Shown piece after piece: positions 1-5,742 of a stretch of DNA of 9,135 nt. The DNA lies in NCBI GenBank assembly GCA_964362485.1, contig CAYIEX010000074.1, forward strand, positions 1 to 9,135. Reading direction: 5' to 3'. This DNA is from CAMAVK01 sp964362485. GTDB taxonomy: Archaea; Nanobdellota; Nanobdellia; Woesearchaeales; GW2011-AR9. The notes beneath the pieces are model-generated. The model worked only from the letters and a program-made list of their open reading frames with translations. It had not been told where the DNA came from and did not search any database. Numbering within the stretch: the first letter of the stretch is position 1; the number at the start of each line of letters is the position of its first letter. Made by a program: the position numbers and the translations under genes.

Positions 1-1
1 A

Positions 2-181
2 ATTACTTCCAATCGTGCCTGTGGAAACTATCCTGATGGACAAATAGATGTGACGGTTGATCTTAGTTCGGTCGGTAATAGCGGACAGGGAAATCGTTTT
101 GGGGTAGTTAATAGTGCCTTTGCGAGAACTTCTGGTTACGAGAATAACTGGCCACTGGCAGCTGACTATACTGCTTGTTAG
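2..181 (+). CDS. C-terminal end of a probable secreted or surface protein (partial)
   Basis: A reading frame is open from the window edge to a TAG stop and gives 59 residues. The start lies outside the window. The fragment is rich in Gly, Asn, Ser and Thr, has few charged residues, and contains two cysteines, one near residue 7 and one as the very last residue. Composition of this kind is common in extracellular or cell-surface domains, where the cysteines could form a disulfide; this is inference. No family is recognised. A strong oligo-T tract follows the stop at once, which supports this being the true 3' end of a gene. Confidence 0.6.
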   Translation: MTSNRACGNYPDGQIDVTVDLSSVGNSGQGNRFGVVNSAFARTSGYENNWPLAADYTAC

Positions 182-203
182 GTTTTTTATTTTTTTTCTT
201 TCA
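181..203 (+). terminator. Oligo-T terminator after the first partial gene
   Basis: Runs of six and eight T residues follow the TAG stop directly, broken by single other bases. Archaeal RNA polymerase terminates on such U-rich tracts without needing a hairpin. No GC-rich stem is visible upstream. Confidence 0.55.
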
Positions 204-290
204 ATTCTGTTTTTAAATCTTATATTGCGGTTGTGGTGTCATTCTTTACATGAATGTTGGTTATTTATTGCACCGAATAGTAGCATAAGT

Positions 291-300
291 TATTTAAATT
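291..300 (+). promoter_or_regulatory. Box A (TATA) promoter for the 196-aa gene
   Basis: TATTTAAATT, with its TTTAAA core centred about 25.5 bases before the ATG at 321. This spacing puts the transcription start at or next to the start codon, so the mRNA is probably leaderless. The preceding 182-290 stretch holds only the T-rich terminator and no convincing gene. Confidence 0.6.
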
Positions 301-320
301 AAGATTTATCGAAAGTAATT

Positions 321-911
321 ATGTCACGCTTAGAGTCTATAACCTCTTATGAACAATTTCGTCATCTTAAATATGGTCTTGATATACAAAGCTTTGAGGA
401 TTTGCAGGGATATCTTGAGAGGGATGTTTCATTTGCTGATCCACTGGGGTCTCTGTTGGAATTACTTCGCTTTAATGATAGCTCGTTACGTGAAAACGTG
501 ATCCCAGACGTTGAGCCTTGGTACGCTGATCGATGGAGACTGATGGGATATTATGGAATTACATTACAGTCGCCTGCGTCGCTCTACCAAGGTTTTAGTA
601 CAAAACCAGAAAGTACAAAACCAGAAATCGCTAAACTTGGGGTCCATACTCAACTCGGGAATTTTGTTGAAAAATGGAAAGATAAACAAGGAGAAAACAT
701 TACTTGGAATCCGCCTTATGCTACGGTAGTAGTCTCGGGAATATTACGGACGAGAGCGAAGCAGTCATCACCGTTACAATTCTTGCAAGAATTCGATCTA
801 AGCTGGAGAAGTCTTTATAATCATCATCGTGGGAATAATTTTTTACTGTATCCTTTCACTGGTTTTGATCTGGCATATCTATTAGAACAATGCTACACAC
901 ATAAATCTTAA
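321..911 (+). CDS. Hypothetical protein, 196 aa
   Basis: I do not recognise a family. The product is soluble in character, with no signal peptide or membrane segment. The N-terminal third is acidic and probably helical (residues about 1-60). The middle is rich in Tyr and Trp (PWYADRWRLMGYYG, about 66-79). The C-terminal half has a beta-like stretch (ATVVVSGILRTRA, about 135-147) followed by aromatic and histidine residues. A perfect 15-base tandem duplication gives two copies of STKPE at residues 93-102, probably a flexible linker. The ATG is chosen because a good box A sits about 26 bases upstream. The stop codon overlaps the box A of the next gene, so the two are closely packed but separately promoted. 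Confidence 0.75.
   Translation: MSRLESITSYEQFRHLKYGLDIQSFEDLQGYLERDVSFADPLGSLLELLRFNDSSLRENVIPDVEPWYADRWRLMGYYGITLQSPASLYQGFSTKPESTKPEIAKLGVHTQLGNFVEKWKDKQGENITWNPPYATVVVSGILRTRAKQSSPLQFLQEFDLSWRSLYNHHRGNNFLLYPFTGFDLAYLLEQCYTHKS
597..626 (+). repeat. Perfect 15-base tandem duplication inside the 196-aa gene
   Basis: The unit AGTACAAAACCAGAA occurs twice back to back (597-611 and 612-626). It is codon-aligned and encodes STKPE twice. The copies are identical at every base, including synonymous positions, which suggests a recent slippage duplication. Confidence 0.9.
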
Positions 912-915
912 TAAG
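907..915 (+). promoter_or_regulatory. Box A (TATA) promoter for xth
   Basis: CTTAATAAG is centred about 26 bases before the ATG at 937 and overlaps the TAA stop of the upstream gene. No ribosome binding site precedes the ATG, consistent with a leaderless transcript. Confidence 0.5.
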
Positions 916-936
916 GTCTATGCATCTGTAGTCATT

Positions 937-1710
937 ATGAAACTTATTTCGTGGAACGTCAATGGCATTCGTGCAGTGCTGGGTAAGGGGTTTCATGATT
1001 TTGTAGCTGCTCAAAAGCCAGACATCCTTTGCTTGCAAGAGACCAAAGCACATCCACATCAAGTGGATAAAATTCTGGAAGATTATCCTCATCATTTTTG
1101 GCATTCGGCGAAGAAATTGGGGTATTCGGGGACTGCGATCTTTAGTAAAGTTGAACCTCTAAAAGTAATTTATGGTGATGGACCGATGCAGGATGATGAG
1201 GGACGTGTTTTAGTCTGTGAGTTTGAAGAATTCTACTTGGCAAATGTGTATACTCCTAATTCACAACGGGAACTTACGCGGTTGACTTTTCGTCAGGACT
1301 GGGATAAACGTTTCTTAATGTATATGAAAGAATTGGAGATGAAAAAACCGGTTATTTTTTGTGGGGATTTGAATGTTGCGCACACTGAAATTGATCTTGC
1401 GCGACCCCGTGATAATGTTCGCAATGCGGGCTTTACGCAAGAGGAAAGGGCTGGATTTACAAGAATTGTAGATGCTGGTTTTATTGATACGTTTCGTGAG
1501 TTTCATAAAGAGGGTGGGCATTACACGTGGTGGAGTTATATGTTTAATGCGCGAGTAAAGAATATCGGTTGGCGAATTGATTATTTTTGTATGTCCAAAT
1601 CTTTGCGATCACATCTTAAAGAAGTGTTTATTTTCAAAGACACGATGGGCTCGGATCATTGCCCGGTAGGGATTGTGATTGATTTAATGAAAGACATAAG
1701 TAAGTTATAA
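937..1710 (+). CDS. xth: Exodeoxyribonuclease III family AP endonuclease
   Basis: This enzyme cuts DNA at abasic sites and degrades 3' ends in base excision repair, using Mg2+. The 257-residue length matches archaeal members of the family. All expected motifs are present in order: SWNVNGIRA with Asn7, LQETK with the metal-binding Glu35, GYSGTAIFSK (62-71), NVYTPN with Tyr105, GDLNVAH with catalytic Asp144 and Asn146, TWWSY, GWRIDYF with Asp215, and C-terminal GSDHCP with Asp240-His241. Nothing catalytic is missing. Some archaeal relatives (Mth212 of Methanothermobacter) also cut at uracil in DNA; whether this one does cannot be read from the sequence. The ATG lies about 26 bases after a box A and the N-terminus aligns with the family start. 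An inverted repeat spans the stop codon. Confidence 0.96.
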   Translation: MKLISWNVNGIRAVLGKGFHDFVAAQKPDILCLQETKAHPHQVDKILEDYPHHFWHSAKKLGYSGTAIFSKVEPLKVIYGDGPMQDDEGRVLVCEFEEFYLANVYTPNSQRELTRLTFRQDWDKRFLMYMKELEMKKPVIFCGDLNVAHTEIDLARPRDNVRNAGFTQEERAGFTRIVDAGFIDTFREFHKEGGHYTWWSYMFNARVKNIGWRIDYFCMSKSLRSHLKEVFIFKDTMGSDHCPVGIVIDLMKDISKL

Positions 1711-1727
1711 AATAGTTATGTCTTTCA
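1688..1727 (+). repeat. Inverted repeat spanning the xth stop codon
   Basis: Arms TGAAAGACATAA (1688-1699) and TTATGTCTTTCA (1716-1727) are perfectly complementary over 12 bases. The 16-base loop contains the xth stop codon. It could fold as an RNA hairpin at the 3' end of the xth mRNA. No long T-run follows, so it is not a classic intrinsic terminator. Confidence 0.7.
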
Positions 1728-1781
1728 AATATTAGTTGATGTGGAAAATCATAATTTATCTTTGGCATCAACTAATTTGAA
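1724..1781 (+). repeat. Second inverted repeat between xth and the membrane-protein gene
   Basis: The left arm TTCAAATATTAGTTGATG (1724-1741) pairs with the right arm CATCAACTAATTTGAA (1766-1781) over 16 base pairs with a two-base bulge in the left arm. A 24-base AT-rich segment separates the arms. The repeat ends six bases before the box A of the next gene. Its left arm shares 1724-1727 with the preceding inverted repeat, so the two hairpins cannot both form completely. Confidence 0.7.
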
Positions 1782-1786
1782 GTAAG

Positions 1787-1795
1787 ATTTATTAA
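1787..1795 (+). promoter_or_regulatory. Box A (TATA) promoter for the membrane-protein gene
   Basis: ATTTATTAA is centred about 28 bases before the ATG at 1819. It lies just downstream of the second inverted repeat. Confidence 0.5.
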
Positions 1796-1818
1796 CTGGA
1801 AGATATGCTTTTAGGTTT

Positions 1819-2553
1819 ATGGGTTTTCTCTTTCAAGATCAAAAGTTAGATACTGCTGATAAGATTGAGCTTGTTGTTTCCTATCTTTTACAGTTAACTC
1901 TTCTTGGATTTATTAGTTATTTAATCTATAATCAGGATTGGCTTAATGCCGTTCTTGTGGCAGGAATACTGCTGCTGACGTTTATTCCTGCTATTGTTCG
2001 CCGCAATTACAGTGTTCATCTTCCACTTGAATTTGATTTAATTACAATTGTGTTTTTGTACATGGCTCTCTTTTTAGGCGAAATTCAATCGTACTACAGT
2101 ATCTATTGGTGGTGGGATGTGATTTTACATACCAGTTCAGGGTTCTTACTGGGTATACTTGGTTTTGTTCTGGTGTATGTGCTTAATGAGCAGAAGAAAA
2201 TCAATGTTTTACTCCATCCAAAATTTATGTCGCTCTTCTCATTTGTATTTGCGGTTGCGTTAGGTGCAATATGGGAAATTATTGAGTTTACTCTTGATCA
2301 AACACTTGGGTTACAAATGCAGCATGGAAGTCTCCTTGATACAATGTGGGATTTAATTGTTGATACGTTGGGGGCACTTGTGATTTCGGTTCTGGGTTAT
2401 TTCTTCATGAAAAAGAAGGGTTTTTTGTTATTTGATCGAATGGTGCATCGATTTGTTGAGAGCAATCCTGGCATTTTTAAAGATCGTAAAATAAAAGAAA
2501 GGATTAAACATAAGATTATGAAGACGAAAGAGCGGTTCAGGATAAAAAGATAG
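1819..2553 (+). CDS. Multi-pass membrane protein, DUF2238/YjdF-like
   Basis: The product is a 244-residue integral membrane protein with about six hydrophobic segments (roughly 17-37, 42-60, 72-88, 105-123, 138-152 and 181-197). It has a strongly basic, soluble C-terminal tail of about 45 residues that should face the cytoplasm. Polar residues within or beside the membrane segments match the DUF2238/YjdF pattern: WWWDVILHTSSG (Asp100, His104), GAIWEIIEF (Glu153, Glu156) and LLDTMWDLIVDTLGA (Asp174, Asp178, Asp182). Those residues could form an intramembrane metal or catalytic site, but the family has no firmly established function. The family call comes from motif memory, not a search. It has its own promoter and no obvious operon partner. 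Confidence 0.75.
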   Translation: MGFLFQDQKLDTADKIELVVSYLLQLTLLGFISYLIYNQDWLNAVLVAGILLLTFIPAIVRRNYSVHLPLEFDLITIVFLYMALFLGEIQSYYSIYWWWDVILHTSSGFLLGILGFVLVYVLNEQKKINVLLHPKFMSLFSFVFAVALGAIWEIIEFTLDQTLGLQMQHGSLLDTMWDLIVDTLGALVISVLGYFFMKKKGFLLFDRMVHRFVESNPGIFKDRKIKERIKHKIMKTKERFRIKR

Positions 2554-2588
2554 ATTTGGATAGGTTTGAAGTATTAATTCTCGCAAAG

Positions 2589-2601
2589 TTTATATTTATA
2601 A
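2589..2601 (+). promoter_or_regulatory. Box A (TATA) promoter for the 282-aa gene
   Basis: A TTTATATTTATAA element centred about 25 bases before the ATG at 2620. A Shine-Dalgarno-like AGGAGG (2613-2618) sits only one base before that ATG and 19 bases before the in-frame ATG at 2638. Both spacings are poor for ribosome binding, so leaderless initiation at 2620 fits best. Confidence 0.6.
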
Positions 2602-2619
2602 TCGTCTGCACTAGGAGGT

Positions 2620-3468
2620 ATGCACTATAGAAAGGGTATGTCTGCTACAGACAAAGTGGGGTACTTAGAGAATTTGCTGTTAGTTGGTGACTCTCTTGCT
2701 GATGTTCTCTCTTTGGCTTCAATTAAGAGCAAGGAGGAGGTTGCTTCGCTTTCGCAGGCAGCAAGTCGTTCTTTAGCGGATGTTGCGCGTGTTGATGCGA
2801 TACCTATCCTTAAAGGAATTAAAGGATATGTTCCCATTGTTGGTCGTTCGCCAACTGAGGAATTAGAGGATGCCATTGTTGAATTAGATGCATTTTTTGT
2901 TCCTGAACACGAAGCAGAATTGGAGATGGATCTTGCTGTTATTTATAATGCTTTGATGTACTCAACGGGTGCTGATGCGTTGCGGCAGAGTCGTAATGAA
3001 CTTATTACTCGCGCACACGGTAAAATTGATTCGAAGTTAGGTGTTATGTTCTTTCATCAGCGGTCCGGTGCAATTCGGTATATGGATGCGGCTTTTTATA
3101 TTGCAAAGGGGTACAAACGGGATATCGTTGTTGAGAACCACCTCAATTTGACCACAGAAATTTTAACTTCAGCACAAGAGACCGCAATTACTCCTTATCA
3201 TCTTTATATGGCTTCATTTAATCTGGGGCGGGTCCAGAGTTTACGATTGCAACAAGAGAGGGCGCTGCGGGAATTTAATAGGGCTTATATCTATGCCGAT
3301 CAAATAGGGAATGGCGCATTAATGAGTCTGGCCGAACATTACTTTATGGCATCGGGGAATAGTTGTTTGCTTGGTACGGTGATTGATGATCCAGTTGAAT
3401 TTAAGGATGTGCTGCAGAAGTTGGTTCAAACTGTATCGGTTGATGAAAGAAAAATTATTCGTGTTTAG
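2620..3468 (+). CDS. Hypothetical helical protein, TPR-like C-terminal half, 282 aa
   Basis: No family is recognised with confidence. The protein is soluble, without signal peptide or membrane segments, and almost entirely helical by composition. Residues about 185-250 (PYHLYMASFNLGRVQSL, then ALREFNRAYIYADQIGN, then ALMSLAEHYFMASGN) have the spacing of small and aromatic residues seen in tetratricopeptide-like helix pairs, which suggests a protein-binding scaffold; this is inference. The N-terminal 60 residues are rich in Ala, Ser and Leu. An internal ATG at 2638 (MSATDK) is a possible alternative start. The box A spacing favours 2620. The 3' end overlaps the convergent Fur-like gene by 14 bases. 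Confidence 0.78.
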   Translation: MHYRKGMSATDKVGYLENLLLVGDSLADVLSLASIKSKEEVASLSQAASRSLADVARVDAIPILKGIKGYVPIVGRSPTEELEDAIVELDAFFVPEHEAELEMDLAVIYNALMYSTGADALRQSRNELITRAHGKIDSKLGVMFFHQRSGAIRYMDAAFYIAKGYKRDIVVENHLNLTTEILTSAQETAITPYHLYMASFNLGRVQSLRLQQERALREFNRAYIYADQIGNGALMSLAEHYFMASGNSCLLGTVIDDPVEFKDVLQKLVQTVSVDERKIIRV

Positions 3469-3838
3469 ATTTCTTAGTACACTCTTTACATATTCCGGTT
3501 ATATCAATTTGGATATGGCAAATGGTTTCGGTGATTTTTTTGGTTATAGATGTTAGATCGTCTGTCTTAATGTGGCTAGTATTTCCACAGCGTTCGCAGA
3601 TGAAGTGGGAATGGTTACGTGAACTGGTGGAGTAGATTGTTTTGCGGTTACATTGGTAGGAGTGCAAGGTACCGCTATTGACTTGGTCTTTTAAGAAGCG
3701 ATAGACAGTTGCAATACCTATCGCTTGGTCCTTAGTCTTGGCTTTGGAATGAATCTCTTGCGCGTTGAAGAAAGATGATTGGGTCTTAATGATTTGGGTA
3801 ATGGTATTCTTTTGTTTTGTTGTACGTGAAATTCTCAT
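3455..3838 (-). CDS. Fur-family metal-responsive transcriptional regulator
   Basis: A 127-residue protein with the Fur/Zur/PerR layout. The N-terminal winged helix contains a recognition-helix segment GIATVYRFLK (41-50), close to the family's LATVYR signature. The dimerisation and metal-binding half has NHSHFICERCG (75-85) and a C-terminal GICKECTKK (116-124). The pairs Cys81/Cys84 and Cys117/Cys120 are the structural zinc site of the family, and His76 and His78 are candidate sensor ligands. Which metal it senses cannot be decided from motifs alone. The divergent ZIP transporter makes a zinc-responsive (Zur-like) role most likely. It lies head to head with that gene across a 55-base region and overlaps the 3' end of the neighbouring plus-strand gene by 14 bases. 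The length is slightly short for the family but no core element is missing. Confidence 0.92.
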   Translation of the reverse strand: MRISRTTKQKNTITQIIKTQSSFFNAQEIHSKAKTKDQAIGIATVYRFLKDQVNSGTLHSYQCNRKTIYSTSSRNHSHFICERCGNTSHIKTDDLTSITKKITETICHIQIDITGICKECTKKSKHE

Positions 3839-3845
3839 TTATTGA

Positions 3846-3860
3846 TACTGCGAATCAGTA
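3846..3860. promoter_or_regulatory. Candidate operator between the Fur-like regulator and the ZIP gene
   Basis: TACTG (3846-3850) and CAGTA (3856-3860) form a perfect inverted repeat with five bases between the arms. It lies between the shared box A and the regulator's start codon, at the expected transcription start of the regulator and just upstream of the box A as seen from the ZIP gene. A Fur-type dimer bound here could block both promoters. The short arms make this a moderate call. Confidence 0.4.
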
Positions 3861-3863
3861 AGG

Positions 3864-3872
3864 TATTTAAAC
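3864..3872. promoter_or_regulatory. Shared symmetric box A for the divergent regulator and transporter
   Basis: TATTTAAAC contains the self-complementary core TTTAAA, centred about 25.5 bases from the ZIP ATG at 3894 and about 30 bases from the regulator ATG at 3838. No other good TATA element lies in the 55-base intergenic region. One element probably serves both directions, giving a leaderless ZIP transcript and a regulator transcript with only a few leader bases. Confidence 0.55.
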
Positions 3873-3893
3873 ATTGTCTGCTTGGTAGATACT

Positions 3894-4643
3894 ATGAACC
3901 CCATTTTATTTACACTTGGTAGCGTTGTAATTGTGTCACTATGTTCTTTTGTGGGAGTGTTATCACTATATCTTGCGCAAAAACAGATGTCTCGCTACTT
4001 ACTCTTGCTTGTTAGCTTATCTGCGGGTACTTTACTTGGCGGTGCTTTTTTGCATCTTTTACCAGAAGCGGTCGAGGAACATGGATTTACCCTTCAGATC
4101 TCGTTTGCTGTTCTTGCTGGAATTTTAATATTCTTTGTTTTAGAAAAGTACATTCAGTGGCGGCATTGCCACATACCTTCCCATAAAGGACATCAGCATC
4201 ATATCGGTACGCTTAATTTAATTGGTGATGGCTTGCATAACTTTTTGGATGGTATTGTCATTGCAGGGAGTTATCTTGCGAGTGTTCCGGCTGGCATTGC
4301 AACGACGATTGCGGTCATTTTGCACGAGGTTCCTCAGGAGATCAGTGATTTTGGTGTGCTGATGTATTCTGGCCTCTCTAAGGGAAAGGCTCTGTTTTAC
4401 AATTTCCTTTCGGCACTTGCGGCTGTTCTTGGTGCGGTGTTGATGCTTGTTCTTGGAACACGCTTAGAGTCGCTTGTAACATTTATTGTTCCATTTGCTG
4501 CAGGCGGGTTTATTTACATTGCAACCGCGGATTTGATTCCAGAGCTCCAGAAGAAGTGTGATTTGCCGCGTGAATCATTTGCGCATTTGGTTGCCCTTGT
4601 AATTGGAGTATTATTGATGTTTGCAGTTACGTTTTTAGAGTAG
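3894..4643 (+). CDS. ZIP-family divalent metal (probably zinc) transporter
   Basis: This integral membrane protein imports Zn2+ or similar divalent metals into the cytoplasm. From the ATG at 3894 it has 249 residues and about eight hydrophobic segments. The ZIP signatures are clear: GDGLHNFLDGIVIAGSY (111-127), with His115, Asn116 and Asp119, and HEVPQEISDFG (144-154), with His144, Glu145 and Glu149, which together form the binuclear metal site in membrane helices four and five. A histidine-rich loop between helices three and four (His91, 93, 97, 100, 102, 103) is typical of metal capture or sensing in the family. An upstream TTG at 3882 is in frame, but the ATG is preferred because the box A is centred about 26 bases before it. 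It is transcribed away from a Fur-like regulator, which probably controls it. Confidence 0.94.
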   Translation: MNPILFTLGSVVIVSLCSFVGVLSLYLAQKQMSRYLLLLVSLSAGTLLGGAFLHLLPEAVEEHGFTLQISFAVLAGILIFFVLEKYIQWRHCHIPSHKGHQHHIGTLNLIGDGLHNFLDGIVIAGSYLASVPAGIATTIAVILHEVPQEISDFGVLMYSGLSKGKALFYNFLSALAAVLGAVLMLVLGTRLESLVTFIVPFAAGGFIYIATADLIPELQKKCDLPRESFAHLVALVIGVLLMFAVTFLE

Positions 4644-4710
4644 GTTTTACTTCAAAGGATTGTAAATTTAATTTTTACTATAAAAACATGGCACTACTGA
4701 ATCTAAATCA

Positions 4711-4718
4711 ATATAAAT
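4711..4718 (+). promoter_or_regulatory. Box A (TATA) promoter for the HD-domain gene
   Basis: ATATAAAT is centred about 25.5 bases before the ATG at 4740. Transcription probably begins at the start codon. Confidence 0.6.
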
Positions 4719-4720
4719 CG

Positions 4721-4737
4721 CTCTAAACATGTTAGAG
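4721..4737. promoter_or_regulatory. Candidate operator palindrome before the HD-domain gene
   Basis: CTCTAA and TTAGAG arms flank ACATG. The repeat lies between the box A and the predicted start site, ending two bases before the ATG. Archaeal repressors commonly block RNA polymerase recruitment from this position. The regulator is unknown. Confidence 0.45.
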
Positions 4738-4739
4738 TT

Positions 4740-5519
4740 ATGAATTTTACTCCCATCGTGCTTGTTGGTTTTGAAGGACGAGATCGAGCCTTGGCGCAGA
4801 TTAAACGATATGTTCATGACATTACGCAGATTATGTTCTATAGGACCAACGATTTAATTCATTCGCGCAGAGTCTTGTGGCATCTCGAAGAAGCAATTCC
4901 TGATATTCTTGAAGTATGTAAAGATGGCTTTGATGTTGAATTTGCACGTACCTTAGCGTTTGTCCATGATGATGTGGAGGTTATTACGGGGGACGTTCAA
5001 CTCTATGATAAAGAACGGATGAGATCGGAGCAACTAGAGGAGTTGGCAAGAACTGAAAATGAAGCAATTTCTATATTGGTGGGGATGTATCACTCACTTG
5101 CTAATGGTTTTGATTATAGTGAATTACTGTTGGCAGCAAAACAAAAAAATCGTATTGAAGCACAGTATGTTTCGTTCTTTGATAAGTTTGATGGAGGTGG
5201 TGAAGCCTGGCATGAGGTTTGGGCGGGAAACAAGCGTTTTTTACGGCCTGCCGGTGGAGATGGAGAAGATAAAGGATATGTAAGACGGTTAAATGAATTT
5301 CCAGACAAATATCCTTTAATGAAACCATTTTTTCACAGGTTTCCCACCTATTTACCTTCATTATTTGATTTTGGACTTGTTGCAGAGAAAGGTATGCCAC
5401 ATACTTCAAATTCCCTGCATAAAGATAGTGGTTATTTTCTTTATGATCAGTGGAGAAGAACAATAATAAATCGTGAAGGGATTGATCAACTAATCACCCA
5501 AGTTGAGTTTGAACTATAG
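4740..5519 (+). CDS. HD-domain phosphohydrolase, YfbR-like 5'-nucleotidase type
   Basis: A 259-residue soluble protein with the HD superfamily metal ligands in order: His41 in NDLIHSRRVLWH, the His76-Asp77 pair in FVHDDVEVITGD, and Asp148 in SFFDKFD. The segment HDDVEVITGD, with acidic Glu80 and Asp85 after the HD pair, resembles the HDxxEvxtGD pattern of YfbR-like 5'-deoxynucleotidases and related HD hydrolases. A role in dephosphorylating nucleoside monophosphates is therefore likely but not proven. The C-terminal 90 residues, rich in aromatic and charged residues (WAGNKRFLRP onward), extend beyond the compact bacterial YfbR fold and are not recognised. The start is set by the box A about 26 bases upstream. 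A palindrome between promoter and start suggests repressor control. Confidence 0.85.
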   Translation: MNFTPIVLVGFEGRDRALAQIKRYVHDITQIMFYRTNDLIHSRRVLWHLEEAIPDILEVCKDGFDVEFARTLAFVHDDVEVITGDVQLYDKERMRSEQLEELARTENEAISILVGMYHSLANGFDYSELLLAAKQKNRIEAQYVSFFDKFDGGGEAWHEVWAGNKRFLRPAGGDGEDKGYVRRLNEFPDKYPLMKPFFHRFPTYLPSLFDFGLVAEKGMPHTSNSLHKDSGYFLYDQWRRTIINREGIDQLITQVEFEL

Positions 5520-5558
5520 TGAATTCTGAGTTATTGAAATATTATTTGATTAGTTAGA

Positions 5559-5660
5559 ATGGATGCGCTTTTTGAATTGTATGAGTTTCAGACACCGGAA
5601 GGGAAATTTATTGGTGTGCGCTACCAAGGTTATAGTTATAGTGTTAAGATTGCTGATTAA
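5559..5660 (+). CDS. Small hypothetical ORF, 33 aa
   Basis: An ATG-started frame encodes 33 residues (MDALFELYEFQTPEGKFIGV and on to a C-terminal KIAD) and ends in TAA. Alternating aromatic and charged residues around a PEGK turn suggest a small beta-hairpin protein. It occupies most of the 223-base space between the HD-domain gene and the lipoprotein gene. A weak TTATTGAA element about 25 bases upstream could be its promoter. No family is recognised and chance remains a real alternative. Confidence 0.35.
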   Translation: MDALFELYEFQTPEGKFIGVRYQGYSYSVKIAD

Positions 5661-5703
5661 TACTGTTTAGTGTTTTCATTTGAGCTTTAGATATAGCGAA
5701 AAG

Positions 5704-5712
5704 TTATTATAA
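5704..5712 (+). promoter_or_regulatory. Box A (TATA) promoter for the lipoprotein gene
   Basis: TTATTATAA is centred about 35 bases before the ATG at 5743, so this transcript probably has a leader of about 8-10 bases, unlike most genes in the window. A GAGGA Shine-Dalgarno-like element lies three bases before the ATG. Confidence 0.45.
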
Positions 5713-5725
5713 CCAGCTGCACTGT

Positions 5726-5741
5726 TATCCTATCGAGGATA
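5726..5741. promoter_or_regulatory. Inverted repeat at the lipoprotein gene start
   Basis: TATCCT (5726-5731) and AGGATA (5736-5741) are complementary with four bases between them, ending one base before the ATG. The repeat includes the GAGGA element, so it could act as an operator in DNA or hide the ribosome binding site in RNA. Confidence 0.4.
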
Positions 5742-5742
5742 G

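Noticed and set aside
114..302. A 62-codon hydrophobic reading frame on the plus strand
   Set aside because: It overlaps the end of the first partial gene in another frame and runs through the T-rich terminator. Its Leu/Phe-rich composition comes from the T tracts.
1315..1521. Minus-strand reading frame inside xth
   Set aside because: It is a shadow of the well-conserved exonuclease III frame.
2638..2640. Internal ATG as the start of the 282-aa protein
   Set aside because: The AGGAGG is 19 bases away, too far to serve it, and the box A spacing favours 2620. It is kept only as an alternative.
3882..3893. TTG start giving four extra residues on the ZIP transporter
   Set aside because: The box A spacing would leave only about 13 bases to TTG 3882, too few for transcription to include it. 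ATG 3894 fits.
4688..4726. 11-codon ORF upstream of the HD-domain gene
   Set aside because: It is too short, has no promoter at the spacing seen elsewhere in the window, and overlaps the box A and operator of the real gene.
5101..5463. 120-codon minus-strand reading frame inside the HD-domain gene
   Set aside because: It is antisense to a gene with clear HD motifs and has no recognisable protein features; the His/Leu-rich composition is a mirror effect.
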